The notes under the pieces: generated by a model
What the model saw: only the letters and a program-made list of their open reading frames with translations
Database searches by the model: none
What the model was told of the DNA's origin: nothing
Position numbers and translations under genes: made by a program
In this document: positions 8,557-18,552 of the stretch, in pieces
Position numbering within the stretch: position 1 is the stretch's first letter
Layout: each line of letters starts with the position of its first letter
Assembly (NCBI RefSeq): GCF_000307025.1
Contig: NC_018584.1
Span: 2,170,001-2,234,000 of the forward strand
DNA from: Listeria monocytogenes ATCC 19117
GTDB lineage: Bacteria > Bacillota > Bacilli > Lactobacillales > Listeriaceae
Length of the DNA stretch: 64,000 bases
Direction: 5' to 3'

Positions 8557-10563
8557 TCACCCCCTTTCAAGGATTTCAACGATTTTCTTTTTGTTAGTAG
8601 AAGCGAGAATTCCCGCTAATTTCTCAGGCTTCAAGAAAATTTCGTTCAATTTTAGTAATAATGGTATATGTTTGTTTTGTTCAGATGGTGCTAAGGCAAT
8701 CATGATTTTGACTGCTTCATTTTCAGGGGTTTTTGTGTCCGCTTTCATTATCATCAACTGAATATCTTGCTCAATTACCCCGTTTGCGGGTTTGGCATGT
8801 GGTAAATAAATATTCGGCCCAATCATCATCTGCTCATAATTTTGATAGAATATTTCTTCACAAGTATGAATGTAACTAGCATCCACCGTGCCTCGTTCTA
8901 ACATTGGTGCAAATGCCACCGAAACTAGTTGCTCCCACTCAAGTGGCGTTTCTAAGAAGTGAACCTGCTCTTCCGTAATTTGCATTTGTTCTGGTTCTTT
9001 CTTCTCCATAGGTTGCTCTTTTTTGTTGAAAAAGGATTCCATTTTGGCTTGCACTAATCGAATATTTTCTTCGGGAATTTCATCTTTTAGCATAGCAAGC
9101 AGTTCTTTGGTTTTTTTATGACTGTCCATTTCGATTGCTTTATCCACTTGTTCCCTAAGGATTTGGCGGCTGTCTTTACTTAAAATGGACGGGATTACAA
9201 AAATGGTGGCATCGCTTTGAACGGGCACAGTCGTAAAAATAAAATCAATATCGCGTGCCACCGTACTTAATTGCCGCACCGCATAAGCTCCTTGAAAATC
9301 AATATTCGGAAACATCATTTTCAAGTTTTCTAACAGTAGTTTAGAGATGGATGTACCACTTTTACAAAGGACAACTGCGCGGAAAATCGGCTGTTCTGTT
9401 TCTTCAATTTGATACATCCACCCAAGAACTATCATAGAAAGATACACAATCTCCTCTTCTGACCACTTGTGACCAACCAATTTTTCAAAAGGTTTGGAGG
9501 CTTTTTCTACAATGTTAAATGTCGGGGTGTACTCTTTAATAAACTGCTTTTTAAGTGGATTATTGATTTGAAATCCTAAAATTGTTCGGTAAATTGCTGG
9601 CCTAACATGTAAAATCACTTTTTCTTTAAATTCATTTTTCTTCATGATTTCCGTCGCAAAATACATTTCTAGTAAACGAATGAACTCGTCGACTGCGTAG
9701 GCGATTTCTTCACTGTCTGAGAAATGAAGCGCCGACTCGACTAAGTTCGAAGCGAGGACTTGTAACGATAAGTAAAGTAAATCGTTTTCACTTAAAAAAT
9801 CATACCCCCAAAACATTTCTTTCATTATCGGGAACTCACGGGTATTTTTGATGTCATACATTTCAATTTTAAATGTCCATTTCTTGTTTGTTACTTTGGA
9901 TCTTTTGATGATGCCGTGGAGAATATAGGGCAATTCTTCCATCTGCTCATCTGTAAAGGTAATTTGAAGCTTACTTTCAACCTTTTCGAGCCGTTTTTTT
10001 AGTAAAAACACTTCGCTCACAGTAATCAGCTTCTTTTCATCAAGGACAAATTTCCCGTATGGGGTCTGAACGACTTCGCGAATAAGTTCTGCTAGTAAAT
10101 TACGAATCAGAAATTCTGAACCAGAAACAGCGTAGCCATCTCTCCTCGAATAATCAAGCTGAATTTCAAACTCATGCAGACTCTCTTTGATACTTTTAAC
10201 ATCTGTAAGCATGGTGTTTTTACTTACATAAACGTAGTCCGCAAGCGCTCCGAGTGACATATAATGATTATGAAGTAGTAATTTAATCATGATAAGTTTG
10301 CGACGAATATTTACCTCATAAAACGAAAACAGCTGTTGCTCTTCCGCAGTTAAAAGCCGGTAACAAGCTTCCCTACATACATCTGTAACAAAAATCATAT
10401 CATGATCAATCAAAATTGGTTCTGACTTTAGTAGATGGTTTATTTGTGTAATCTGTGCGCTAATTGCTTCTTTGGATACTTTAAAATTCTTGGAAACATT
10501 TCTAAGATTCACTTGCCGATTCAAGAGCAGATAAGTAATTAATTCCTTACAATTCTGTTCCAT
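8557..10563 (-). CDS. PRD-containing transcriptional activator with EIIB- and EIIA-like domains
   Basis: A 668-residue regulator of the MtlR/LicR type. Two N-terminal helix-turn-helix domains (about 1-130) are followed by two PTS regulation domains (about 180-380), an EIIB-Gat-like domain with C400 in VLCKSGTS, and a C-terminal EIIA-like domain with H589 in LPHAKPANGV. The PTS would phosphorylate it and so couple its activity to sugar flux. As first gene of the operon it probably controls its own operon. The phospho-accepting Cys and His are intact, so both modules may be live. Confidence 0.88.
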   Translation of the reverse strand: MEQNCKELITYLLLNRQVNLRNVSKNFKVSKEAISAQITQINHLLKSEPILIDHDMIFVTDVCREACYRLLTAEEQQLFSFYEVNIRRKLIMIKLLLHNHYMSLGALADYVYVSKNTMLTDVKSIKESLHEFEIQLDYSRRDGYAVSGSEFLIRNLLAELIREVVQTPYGKFVLDEKKLITVSEVFLLKKRLEKVESKLQITFTDEQMEELPYILHGIIKRSKVTNKKWTFKIEMYDIKNTREFPIMKEMFWGYDFLSENDLLYLSLQVLASNLVESALHFSDSEEIAYAVDEFIRLLEMYFATEIMKKNEFKEKVILHVRPAIYRTILGFQINNPLKKQFIKEYTPTFNIVEKASKPFEKLVGHKWSEEEIVYLSMIVLGWMYQIEETEQPIFRAVVLCKSGTSISKLLLENLKMMFPNIDFQGAYAVRQLSTVARDIDFIFTTVPVQSDATIFVIPSILSKDSRQILREQVDKAIEMDSHKKTKELLAMLKDEIPEENIRLVQAKMESFFNKKEQPMEKKEPEQMQITEEQVHFLETPLEWEQLVSVAFAPMLERGTVDASYIHTCEEIFYQNYEQMMIGPNIYLPHAKPANGVIEQDIQLMIMKADTKTPENEAVKIMIALAPSEQNKHIPLLLKLNEIFLKPEKLAGILASTNKKKIVEILERG

Positions 10564-10719
10564 CTACTTTCCCCTCCCTTATATTAATAGTAAATGATAA
10601 CCCTTACATAAAAATGGTGATTCATCACAACTTCGCTTTTGGCAGAAAGATTTATTGTGATGAGTTAAAATCGCGGGTTACTTTCTATTATAGATTAGAA
10701 GGATTTTTTGGGGAATATG

Positions 10720-10767
10720 AAAAAAGTGCAAGATAGCTTTAAATCAAGCTTCCTCGCACTTTTTTTC
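10720..10767 (-). terminator. terminator overlapping the end of pdxR
   Basis: AAAAAAGTGC and GCACTTTTTT form the base of an interrupted stem whose upper part pairs AGCTT with AAGCT. The pdxR stop codon (10744-10746) lies inside the loop side, so the last codons encode part of the hairpin. It would also terminate plus-strand transcripts. Confidence 0.75.
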
Positions 10768-12189
10768 TATTAATATTTGCTTTATTATTTCAGCTATACG
10801 TCTCGCTTCCGTCTTCTCAAGCCGCGCATAAGTTACACGGATAACCGCTTCTTTTACCCCAAATAAAAATCCTGGCATAACAAGTAAATCATTCGCTAAA
10901 AATATATCAAAATCACGAATCGAGCGAATTTCGACTGGTAATTTCACCCATAAATGAAAACCACCTTTTGGCTTAATAAATACTACATCATTCGGTAAAA
11001 TGGCTTCGAAAGCTTCGATTAAATCACCTCGGCGCTGTTTTAATACGTGGTGCAATTGCTGTAAATGCAACTTGTAACCGGGCGTATTCAAAACACTATT
11101 TGCCAGTACTTGTGGAAAAATACTTAAACCAAAATCCATCTCTTGCCTGGCGAGCGCGAGCCGTTCAATTACTGCTGTCGGACCAATAAGCCAACCAATT
11201 CGTGTAGTGGATCCCATAATTTTTGAGAGCGAGCCAATGTATAACACATTATCTGTGTCCAGTTGTTTCAGTGGTGCCGGAACTTGGCTGTCTAGTGCGG
11301 CTAGTTCTGAAAATGGATCATCTTCAACTATCGGTATTTGCAAATGAGCGCAAATTTTCACGAGTTCTTTGCGCCGTTCCAAACTCATTACAAGTCCAGT
11401 TGGATTTTGAAAGGTTGGATTAACAAAAACCATTTTCACACGGTGTTTATGGTATAAATCGCGTAATTCAGAAATAATGACACCATCCTCGTCCATTGGT
11501 AGTGCAAAAATCCGCAAACCGGCTGACTGAAACAACGATAGCGAATAAAAGTAGGAAGGTGACTCAATTGCCACAGCATCACCCGGTTTTAATAAACATT
11601 GCGTAATTAAAAAGAGCGCTTGTTGTGCACCCGATGTAATGAAAATTTGTTCGGGTCGTGTTTGTAAGCCATAAGCTTCCTTCATCTGTTTTTGAATCGT
11701 TTCACGCAGTGGTTTGTATCCCGCTTCATCCTCCTGTTGTTCTTCTGCAATAAAAGACTGCCATGAAAGACTCGGTGTTTCCATTTTTGGCGTCATTTCA
11801 AGTGGCAATTCCCCGCTCGCTGCATCAATCACTTGATCCGAATCAGCTCGTTCCATTACTCCCGCTTGCCGAATATAAGGGACTGCTGGTGTAAAGCCCC
11901 CTTGCGTTAAATAATGGCGCCAATTGGTTGACTGCCCTGCAAAAAGCCCCCATTTTTCCGCATTGACTGTCGTTCCACTACCTTGTTTGCGAATGATAAC
12001 CGCACGTGCTGTAAGTTCATCGAGCGCCCGCACAACCGTCGAACGATTCACCCCAAACATTTCCGCCAACTGTCTTTCCGGAGGCAACTTCTCTTCTGGC
12101 AAAAGTTCTCCGTTGATAATTTTTGTTTCTATTAAATCTACAATTTGTAAATAAATTGGTAAATTAGAATTTCCAGCAAGTTTCCACAT
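10744..12189 (-). CDS. pdxR: MocR/PdxR-type GntR regulator with aminotransferase fold
   Basis: A 481-residue chimeric regulator: an N-terminal GntR winged helix (about 1-75, with LPPERQLAEMFGVNRSTVVRAL) and a C-terminal fold-type I aminotransferase domain. K323 in SLSKIMGST is the expected PLP-binding lysine. In this family PLP is the effector, and PdxR activates pdxST when PLP is low. It is divergent from pdxST and a strong inverted repeat lies between them. The role assignment rests on that context and on known PdxR biology in Listeria. Confidence 0.88.
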   Translation of the reverse strand: MWKLAGNSNLPIYLQIVDLIETKIINGELLPEEKLPPERQLAEMFGVNRSTVVRALDELTARAVIIRKQGSGTTVNAEKWGLFAGQSTNWRHYLTQGGFTPAVPYIRQAGVMERADSDQVIDAASGELPLEMTPKMETPSLSWQSFIAEEQQEDEAGYKPLRETIQKQMKEAYGLQTRPEQIFITSGAQQALFLITQCLLKPGDAVAIESPSYFYSLSLFQSAGLRIFALPMDEDGVIISELRDLYHKHRVKMVFVNPTFQNPTGLVMSLERRKELVKICAHLQIPIVEDDPFSELAALDSQVPAPLKQLDTDNVLYIGSLSKIMGSTTRIGWLIGPTAVIERLALARQEMDFGLSIFPQVLANSVLNTPGYKLHLQQLHHVLKQRRGDLIEAFEAILPNDVVFIKPKGGFHLWVKLPVEIRSIRDFDIFLANDLLVMPGFLFGVKEAVIRVTYARLEKTEARRIAEIIKQILIEKKCEEA

Positions 12190-12207
12190 CTACTACACCT
12201 CTTTTAT

Positions 12208-12235
12208 AATTGGATGGAGAAAACAACATCCAATT
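12208..12235. promoter_or_regulatory. inverted repeat in pdxR-pdxST intergenic region (candidate PdxR operator)
   Basis: AATTGGATG (12208-12216) and CATCCAATT (12227-12235) are perfect 9-base arms separated by 10 bases, 18 bp upstream of the pdxR start. The arm-to-arm distance of 19 bp is about two helical turns, as expected for a dimeric MocR regulator. Binding by PdxR is inferred. Confidence 0.7.
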
Positions 12236-12312
12236 GGCTGTTTTTACGAAATGGCTTTTAGCTTATCATAATAATCAGGTATTTTCAATTAACTTTGATG
12301 GAGGTTATTAGT

Positions 12313-13200
12313 ATGGAGAAAAAAGTTGGTACAGATCGTGTAAAACGTGGTATGGCGCAAATGCAAAAAGGTGGCGTCATTATGGACGTAGTTAATGCTG
12401 AACAAGCAAAAATCGCAGAAGAAGCTGGCGCTGTTGCCGTTATGGCGCTTGAACGGGTTCCTTCCGATATTCGTGCAGCTGGTGGTGTCGCTCGTATGGC
12501 CGATCCTCGTATTGTCGAAGAAGTAATGAACGCTGTTTCTATCCCCGTAATGGCGAAAGCACGTATTGGTCATATTACAGAAGCTCGCGTCCTTGAAGCA
12601 ATGGGTGTTGATTATATCGACGAAAGTGAAGTATTAACACCAGCCGATGATGAATTCCATTTATTAAAATCAGATTTCACTGTCCCATTCGTGTGTGGTT
12701 GTCGTGATATTGGTGAAGCACTCCGCCGTATTGGTGAAGGGGCTGCCATGCTTCGTACAAAAGGAGAACCCGGAACAGGCAATATCGTTGAAGCTGTCCG
12801 CCACATGCGCCAAGTAAACGGTCAAATCCGCCAAATTGCGGGAATGACGGATGATGAGTTAATGGTTGCCGCTAAAAACTTCGGTGCTCCATATGAATTA
12901 ATCAAAGAAATTAAAACACTTGGCAAACTTCCGGTCGTTAATTTTGCTGCTGGTGGTGTTGCGACTCCCGCAGATGCCGCATTAATGATGGAACTTGGAG
13001 CAGACGGCGTTTTCGTTGGTTCTGGTATTTTCAAATCAGATAACCCTGCCAAATTTGCCAGTGCGATTGTCCAAGCTACCACTTACTATACTGACTATGA
13101 GCTAATCGGAAAACTTTCCAAAGAGCTAGGTTCCCCGATGAAAGGAATCGAAATGTCTCGCCTTAACCCAGAAGACAGAATGCAAGATCGGAGCATTTAA
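12313..13200 (+). CDS. pdxS: pyridoxal 5'-phosphate synthase subunit PdxS
   Basis: Synthase subunit of the DXP-independent vitamin B6 pathway. It condenses ribose 5-phosphate, glyceraldehyde 3-phosphate and ammonia from PdxT into PLP. It is 295 residues long and highly conserved, with the Schiff-base lysine K82 in [10 protein letters not shown] and a second lysine in [15 protein letters not shown] at 12313 follows GGAGG with an 8-base gap; in-frame TTG and ATG codons at 12295 and 12298 lie upstream of that Shine-Dalgarno and are rejected. pdxT starts one base after the stop. Confidence 0.97.
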   Translation: MEKKVGTDRVKRGMAQMQKGGVIMDVVNAEQAKIAEEAGAVAVMALERVPSDIRAAGGVARMADPRIVEEVMNAVSIPVMAKARIGHITEARVLEAMGVDYIDESEVLTPADDEFHLLKSDFTVPFVCGCRDIGEALRRIGEGAAMLRTKGEPGTGNIVEAVRHMRQVNGQIRQIAGMTDDELMVAAKNFGAPYELIKEIKTLGKLPVVNFAAGGVATPADAALMMELGADGVFVGSGIFKSDNPAKFASAIVQATTYYTDYELIGKLSKELGSPMKGIEMSRLNPEDRMQDRSI

Positions 13201-13201
13201 T

Positions 13202-13768
13202 ATGAAAAAAATTGGAGTCCTTGCAATTCAAGGTGCAGTTGATGAACATATCCAAATGATTGAATCAGCCGGTGCTCTTGCTTTTAAAGTAAAGCATTCA
13301 AGTGATTTAGATGGACTTGACGGGCTTGTTTTACCTGGTGGTGAAAGTACAACGATGCGCAAGATTATGAAGCGTTATGATTTAATGGAACCTATCCGCG
13401 CATTTGCAAGTGAAGGGAAAGCTATTTTTGGAACTTGTGCTGGGCTTGTCCTTTTGTCAAAAGAAATTGAAGGTGGCGAAGAGAGCCTAGGATTGATTGA
13501 AGCTACCGCGATCCGTAATGGTTTTGGTAGGCAGAAAGAGAGTTTTGAAGCCGAATTAAACGTCGAAGCATTTGGTGAACCTGCGTTTGAAGCTATATTT
13601 ATCCGCGCACCATACTTAATTGAACCGAGTAATGAGGTAGCTGTGTTAGCAACAGTTGAAAATCGAATCGTAGCAGCTAAACAAGCTAATATTTTAGTTA
13701 CCGCATTCCATCCTGAACTTACTAACGACAATCGCTGGATGAATTACTTCCTCGAAAAAATGGTATAA
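13202..13768 (+). CDS. pdxT: glutaminase subunit PdxT of PLP synthase
   Basis: Hydrolyses glutamine and passes ammonia to PdxS. The 188-residue class I amidotransferase has nucleophile C79 in FGTCAGL and the His-Glu pair H170/E172 in AFHPEL. It follows pdxS with one intervening base, and its Shine-Dalgarno lies within the pdxS end. The operon ends in a bidirectional terminator shared with pta. Confidence 0.97.
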   Translation: MKKIGVLAIQGAVDEHIQMIESAGALAFKVKHSSDLDGLDGLVLPGGESTTMRKIMKRYDLMEPIRAFASEGKAIFGTCAGLVLLSKEIEGGEESLGLIEATAIRNGFGRQKESFEAELNVEAFGEPAFEAIFIRAPYLIEPSNEVAVLATVENRIVAAKQANILVTAFHPELTNDNRWMNYFLEKMV

Positions 13769-13770
13769 AA

Positions 13771-13803
13771 AAAGCAGTAGACAATTTAGTCTACTGCTTT
13801 TGC
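13771..13803. terminator. bidirectional terminator between pdxT and pta
   Basis: AAAGCAGTAGAC (13771-13782) and GTCTACTGCTTT (13789-13800) form a perfect 12-bp stem with a six-base loop and A/T tails on both sides, between convergent genes. Confidence 0.93.
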
Positions 13804-13806
13804 ATA

Positions 13807-14784
13807 TTATTTATTCACTGCTTGCGCTGCTGTAATTAACGTTAAGTTATAAACGTCATCTGTATTACAACCACGAGATAAATCATTAACTGGTGCATTT
13901 AAGCCTTGTAAAATTGGGCCAACTGCTTCAAAGTTACCTAAACGTTGCGCAATTTTGTAACCAATGTTTCCTGCTTCTAGGCTTGGGAAGATAAATACAT
14001 TTGCGTCCCCTTTAATAACGGATCCTGGCGCTTTTTTCTCAGCAACCGTTGGAACAAATGCCGCGTCAAATTGGAATTCACCATCAAGCGTTAATTCAGG
14101 TGCTTTTTCTTTTGCAAGAGCAGTTGCTTCTACGACTTTTTCCGTTTCATCGGATTTTGCAGAACCTTTTGTAGAGAAACTTAGCATTGCAACACGTGGA
14201 TCAATGCCGAAGATTTCTGCTGTTTCCGCACTTACAATCGCATTTTCTGCTAAATCTGCTGCAACTGGTGCAATATTGATAGCTACATCACTGAATAAAT
14301 AGCGTTCTTCACCGCGAACCATAATCATTGCGCCGGCAACTTTACTTACGCCTGGTTTTGTTTTAATAATTTGTAGTGCTGGGCGAACAGTGTCACCAGT
14401 AGAGTGAGCCGCGCCACTTACAAGACCTTCTGCTTTTCCAGTGTATACAAGCATTGTTCCAAAATAGTTTGGATCAACGAGCATTTTACGTGCAGCTTCT
14501 TCTGTTGCTTTCCCTTTACGACGTTCTACAAATGCAGCCACTAATTCATCAAAAAGTGGATCGGTCGCAGGTTCGTGAATAGCGATTCCTTCAACAGAAA
14601 CGCCAATTTCTTTTGCTTTTGCTTCAATTTCAGCTTTGTTACCAAGCAAAATTGGTTTTACGATATTTTCTTTTTGCAGACGTGCAGCTGCTCCAACAAT
14701 ACGTTCATCTGTTCCTTCAGGTAGTACGATGCGCACGTTTTTCCCAGTAACTTGTCCTTTGATTGTAGTAAATAAATCACTCAT
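13807..14784 (-). CDS. pta: phosphate acetyltransferase
   Basis: Interconverts acetyl-CoA and acetyl phosphate in overflow acetate metabolism. The 325-residue protein is the short EutD/Pta form, with MLVYTGKAEGLVSGAAHST near residue 110 and GNIGYKIAQRLG near the C-terminus. ATG at 14784 follows a GGAGG-like site. It appears monocistronic; the gene for acetate kinase is not in this window. Confidence 0.95.
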   Translation of the reverse strand: MSDLFTTIKGQVTGKNVRIVLPEGTDERIVGAAARLQKENIVKPILLGNKAEIEAKAKEIGVSVEGIAIHEPATDPLFDELVAAFVERRKGKATEEAARKMLVDPNYFGTMLVYTGKAEGLVSGAAHSTGDTVRPALQIIKTKPGVSKVAGAMIMVRGEERYLFSDVAINIAPVAADLAENAIVSAETAEIFGIDPRVAMLSFSTKGSAKSDETEKVVEATALAKEKAPELTLDGEFQFDAAFVPTVAEKKAPGSVIKGDANVFIFPSLEAGNIGYKIAQRLGNFEAVGPILQGLNAPVNDLSRGCNTDDVYNLTLITAAQAVNK

Positions 14785-15052
14785 GTGTTAATTGCCTCCA
14801 TTAATATACATATTATAGTTACCATTTTACTATAAAAAAGAACAACTTGACAGAAAAAAAGTGATTAAAAACAGCTCCAGCACTTATTTCCGTGTATCAA
14901 TACAGAGGTAAAAAGGCATGCTTCTTAGTTAAAAGACGGCTATGCTCTTAAGAAATTTTTTTGCTGTTATACCCTACTATTTTGCTATTCTAGCAGCAAT
15001 TTCAAAAAAACACTTCATATTAAGGTCTGTTCGTGATAAAATGAACATAGTT
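14785..15052. other. intergenic region between pta and feoA
   Basis: No credible ORF. It must hold the pta promoter (minus). TTCTTA (14922-14927) and TAAGAA followed by seven T (14949-14962) could form a weak plus-strand stem-loop terminator, with an imperfect local repeat of GGCATGC/GGCTATGC around it. That raises the possibility of a short transcript but does not establish one. Confidence 0.3.
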
Positions 15053-15071
15053 GATAATGATTATCATGTTC
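15053..15071. promoter_or_regulatory. Fur box upstream of feoA
   Basis: GATAATGATTATCATGTTC matches the 19-bp Fur consensus GATAATGATAATCATTATC at 16 of 19 positions, 32 bp before the feoA start. Iron-bound Fur would repress feoAB here. Confidence 0.88.
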
Positions 15072-15103
15072 ATTAAATAACATAAAAGGAGGCCTGCTAG
15101 CTT

Positions 15104-15331
15104 ATGCAATTAAATGAAACTGCTGTCGGTGAAAAAGTTCGCATCTCAGAATTAAAAATTGAGAACGCCATGCTTAAACGTCGCTTACTTGCACTTGGTT
15201 GCGATGAAGGTTGTGATATTTGTATCAAACAAAAAGGACTATTTGGTGGTCCCTGTACTTTTGAAACAAAAGGGCAATATATCAGCATTAGACAATGTGA
15301 TGCTTGCGCCATTATGGTGGAACGCAGATGA
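15104..15331 (+). CDS. feoA: ferrous iron transport accessory protein FeoA
   Basis: A 75-residue SH3-like cytoplasmic protein that supports FeoB. It starts after AAAGGAGG and its stop overlaps the feoB start as ATGA, so translation is coupled. The sequence [13 protein letters not shown] resembles the FeoA core (MRRLLALGFxPG), although several cysteines (54, 58, 61 in the family sense) are unusual and may bind metal. A Fur box lies upstream. Confidence 0.85.
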   Translation: MQLNETAVGEKVRISELKIENAMLKRRLLALGCDEGCDICIKQKGLFGGPCTFETKGQYISIRQCDACAIMVERR

Positions 15332-17322
15332 GTCAAAATACATATTGCTTACTCGGAAACCCAAATACCGGGAAAACTTCCTTATTTAATGCATTAACAG
15401 GCTCTTATGAATATGTAGGAAACTGGAGCGGAGTCACCGTCGAAAAGAAAGTCGGTACGTTGCGCTCAAAAACTGGAAAATTAATTGATTTACCCGGTAT
15501 TTATGACTTAAATCCGATTTCTCGTGATGAAACAGTTGTCACTAGATTTTTACTGGAAGAGAAATTCGATTGTATGTTAAATATTGTTGATTCCTCGCAA
15601 ATTGAGCGAAATCTAAATTTAACCATTCAGCTACTTGAGTTTGGTGCACCTGTTGTGATGGGACTGAATATGATTGATGTAGCTGCCGGTCGCGGTATTC
15701 ATCTAAACATCCAGAACCTTGCCAAACAATTGCGCATTCCAATTTTGCCAGTAGTTGCTCGTTCCGGAAAAGGTACAGACGATATTTTATCTACTTTGTC
15801 AGAAAAACACGTAGCTCCCGCGATTCCACTTGTTTTACCATACGGGGAACCCGCGGAAAAAGCGATTACTGAAATCCAAGCTTTAATCAAAGACATGATT
15901 CCTGCCAAACAATCTCGCTGGCTTGCTGTTCAATTTCTTTCTAAAAATGAAGTCACAGAAGAATTTTTAGCGACATGCCCTGCTTTGGAGCAATTAAAAC
16001 ATATCCGCACAGAACTTGAAATTGCGCTTGACGGTAAACTAGAAAATCATTTTCACCAAGTTCGTGTGAATTACATTCATGATATTTGTTTAACCTCGGT
16101 CGAATATACGCGCCATTCGGATATTCCACTATCCGATAAACTCGATAAAATTTTCACCCACAAGTTTTTTGGCATTCCTATTTTTCTTGGTATTATGTGG
16201 TTGATTTTCCAAATAACCTTTACTTGGGTTGGCGCACCGCTATCTGATTTGCTCGATGGTTTTATTGGCGGGCCGCTGACGGACTCCGTAACATCCTTTT
16301 TAACAGCCATTGGCGCATCTGGATTTATCACTGATTTGGTTGCAGATGGTATCATCGCTGGTGTCGGTGGCGTGCTTGTCTTTGTTCCTCAAATATTGGT
16401 TATTTTCTTCTTCATTTCTGTCTTAGAAGATTCTGGATACATGGCTAGAATAGCGGTTGTTATGGACCGCGTAATGGAAATCTTCGGCTTAAATGGGAAA
16501 GCTTTTATTCCGATGATTATCGGCTTTGGTTGTAATGTCCCTGGAATTATGGCGGCGCGCTCGATTGAAGAATCCAAAGAACGAACACTAACTATTCTCG
16601 TTTCACCATTTATGTCCTGCTCCGCGCGACTTCCTGTTTATGCTCTTTTTGTAGGCGTGTTTTTCGAGAAACATCAGGCGCTCGTAGTACTTTCACTTTA
16701 CGTTATCGGTATTTTAATGGCACTTATCGTCACTAAAATTTTATCAAAAACTTTACTTAAAAAAGATAATTCCGTATTCGTCGTCGAACTACCACCCTAC
16801 CGCCTCCCATCGCTTAAAACTTTATGGCGCAGCACGTGGGAAAAAGGAAAAGGATTCTTGCGTAAAGCGGGAACATTCATTTTCGCAGGTTCGGTTATCA
16901 TTTGGTTGCTAAACTACGCTGGTCCATCTGGACTCGACGTACCAATGGGCGAAAGTTTCTTAGCAATTATCGGTGGCATGCTCGCCCCACTACTCGTTCC
17001 GCTTGGTTTCGGAACATGGCAAGCGGGAGCCACCCTTATACCTGGTTTTCTAGCAAAAGAAGTAGTCGTTTCCACAATGGCAATTATTTATGCAGTTGGA
17101 GAAAGTTCGCTTGGCAGCATCGTTAGCACTTTCTATACACCACTTTCGGCTTATTGCTTTATGTTGTTCATCTTGCTTTACATCCCATGTTTAGCGACAG
17201 TTGCCGCCATTCGTAAAGAAACTAGTTCGTGGAAATGGAGCGCATTTGCTGTCGCTTATCCACTTGTTACAGCCTACGTGTTAGTATTTCTCGTTTATCA
17301 AATTGGTAGTCTATTCGTTTAA
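15328..17322 (+). CDS. feoB: ferrous iron transporter FeoB
   Basis: Membrane transporter for Fe(II) with a fused N-terminal G domain. G1 is GNPNTGKTS (10-18), G3 is DLPGIYDL near residue 56, and G4 is GLNMID. A helical GDI-like linker follows, then the C-terminal half with about eight to ten membrane segments and the two Gate motifs, including [22 protein letters not shown] at 15328 overlaps the feoA stop; an in-frame ATG at 15304 lies inside feoA and is rejected. Total 664 residues, the normal length. Confidence 0.95.
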   Translation: MSQNTYCLLGNPNTGKTSLFNALTGSYEYVGNWSGVTVEKKVGTLRSKTGKLIDLPGIYDLNPISRDETVVTRFLLEEKFDCMLNIVDSSQIERNLNLTIQLLEFGAPVVMGLNMIDVAAGRGIHLNIQNLAKQLRIPILPVVARSGKGTDDILSTLSEKHVAPAIPLVLPYGEPAEKAITEIQALIKDMIPAKQSRWLAVQFLSKNEVTEEFLATCPALEQLKHIRTELEIALDGKLENHFHQVRVNYIHDICLTSVEYTRHSDIPLSDKLDKIFTHKFFGIPIFLGIMWLIFQITFTWVGAPLSDLLDGFIGGPLTDSVTSFLTAIGASGFITDLVADGIIAGVGGVLVFVPQILVIFFFISVLEDSGYMARIAVVMDRVMEIFGLNGKAFIPMIIGFGCNVPGIMAARSIEESKERTLTILVSPFMSCSARLPVYALFVGVFFEKHQALVVLSLYVIGILMALIVTKILSKTLLKKDNSVFVVELPPYRLPSLKTLWRSTWEKGKGFLRKAGTFIFAGSVIIWLLNYAGPSGLDVPMGESFLAIIGGMLAPLLVPLGFGTWQAGATLIPGFLAKEVVVSTMAIIYAVGESSLGSIVSTFYTPLSAYCFMLFILLYIPCLATVAAIRKETSSWKWSAFAVAYPLVTAYVLVFLVYQIGSLFV

Positions 17323-17337
17323 GAGAGGATGTTTTTC

Positions 17338-17511
17338 GTGAGTATAATGGTTAATTTATTACTTGGTGGCGCAATTTTCGGCTACACTATTTACGCGATT
17401 ATTAAATTTATCAAACGCAGTAAACAAGGAAAATGTGGCGGCTGTGAACTTGAAAAAGCCTGTAATTGCGAGTCAGACGAACATACAAATTTGGATCATA
17501 TCTTTAAATAG
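17338..17511 (+). CDS. FeoB-associated cysteine-rich membrane protein
   Basis: A 57-residue protein with one N-terminal membrane helix and a short cytoplasmic tail containing CGGCELEKACNC. It matches the FeoB-associated Cys-rich membrane protein family, found next to feoB in many Firmicutes; its role is not established. GTG at 17338 is preferred over ATG at 17329 because GAGAGG abuts the ATG and is nine bases before the GTG. The gene is 15 bases after feoB and closes the Fur-controlled operon. Confidence 0.82.
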   Translation: MSIMVNLLLGGAIFGYTIYAIIKFIKRSKQGKCGGCELEKACNCESDEHTNLDHIFK

Positions 17512-17541
17512 AAAAAAGAGCCTTGATGAAGGCTCTTTTTT
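17512..17541. terminator. bidirectional terminator after feoAB
   Basis: AAAAAAGAGCCTT and AAGGCTCTTTTTT form a 13-bp stem around GATG, ending feoAB on plus and the phosphoesterase gene on minus. Confidence 0.93.
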
Positions 17542-18395
17542 CAGTTCGTCGCTGGCTTTATCGTCACCGCAACAATTTCATATGGATTTCCTAACCTCGG
17601 AAATGCTTTTTGATGAAGACTTCCCGCACCAAGTCCAGCTGAAATTATCATTGTCTTTCCATCTTTTGAATGTTCTCCGTATACATAATCCGGCAAAAGT
17701 GTTCGCTGCGGTCCTGGAGCAATCGCACCAATATTCGTATACGGAATACGCACAATCCCTCCATGCGTGTGGCCACTTAAAGTTAAATCAAAACCATTCT
17801 CCACATAAAGCTCAAAATAGTCCGGCATATGCGACAAAAGAATTTGATAATACGTTGAATCTTGCTGCTTTTTTATTTCTGCTAGTCCTTCTTTATAATA
17901 AGGATAGTCATAATCTAAATTCGCACTACTCCGCAATCCAGACATTTGAAATTTCTGTCCTCCCACGTCGATAGTAGCAGTTTGATCTTCTAAGTTAACT
18001 ACACCAATTTTTTCTAAAAATGGCTTGTAATCGTCCTCATAGGCATTTTTAACATCATATTCATGGTTCCCCGGCGAAAAATAAACCGGCGCAATCTTCG
18101 TAAGCTTTTTAATAAGCTCTTTAGGAACACTATCCCCTTGCCTATCAAAAAGATCTCCAGTAATTGCAATCACATCTGGATTTAAATTTGCCACTTTATG
18201 TAACAAATTTTCATTCTTATCGCCAAATTCACTAAAATGCAAATCCGATAATTGCACTAGTTTAATTTCTTTTTCAATTTTAGCAGAACTCACTTCATAT
18301 TTTTTCACCGTTAGCCTAGTCCCCAAAAACCATCCTACAACTAAAAGTACAATAATCATACTGATTGCTATAATCCACTTTATCTTTAAAGCCAT
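17541..18395 (-). CDS. membrane-anchored calcineurin-like metallophosphoesterase
   Basis: Predicted two-metal phosphoesterase facing the outside of the membrane. The 284-residue protein has an N-terminal anchor helix (about 7-25) and the metallophosphoesterase motifs in order: SDLHF (D52, H54), TGDLFD (near 80), GNHEYD (near 113), a histidine in LSHMPDYF, and SGHTHGG near the C-terminus. All metal ligands are present. The YkuE/YpbG-like family includes proteins acting on cell-wall or lipid substrates; the substrate here is unknown. Confidence 0.88.
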   Translation of the reverse strand: MALKIKWIIAISMIIVLLVVGWFLGTRLTVKKYEVSSAKIEKEIKLVQLSDLHFSEFGDKNENLLHKVANLNPDVIAITGDLFDRQGDSVPKELIKKLTKIAPVYFSPGNHEYDVKNAYEDDYKPFLEKIGVVNLEDQTATIDVGGQKFQMSGLRSSANLDYDYPYYKEGLAEIKKQQDSTYYQILLSHMPDYFELYVENGFDLTLSGHTHGGIVRIPYTNIGAIAPGPQRTLLPDYVYGEHSKDGKTMIISAGLGAGSLHQKAFPRLGNPYEIVAVTIKPATN

Positions 18396-18552
18396 TTTCT
18401 CACCTCTATGTTGCTATTTCCATTTATTATCAATATTTTGTCATCCATTATATGTTACCCCTATCATTATAACCTAGATTAAGTGTTGACTCAAAATGCA
18501 CGAAAAAACCACCCCAATTCTAACAAAAGTAGAAAAGGGAAAAAATATCAGG

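Noticed and set aside
17363-17974. 203-codon frame crossing the feoB-associated gene, the terminator and the phosphoesterase gene
   Set aside because: It would read through a strong terminator and lies antisense to a complete metallophosphoesterase.
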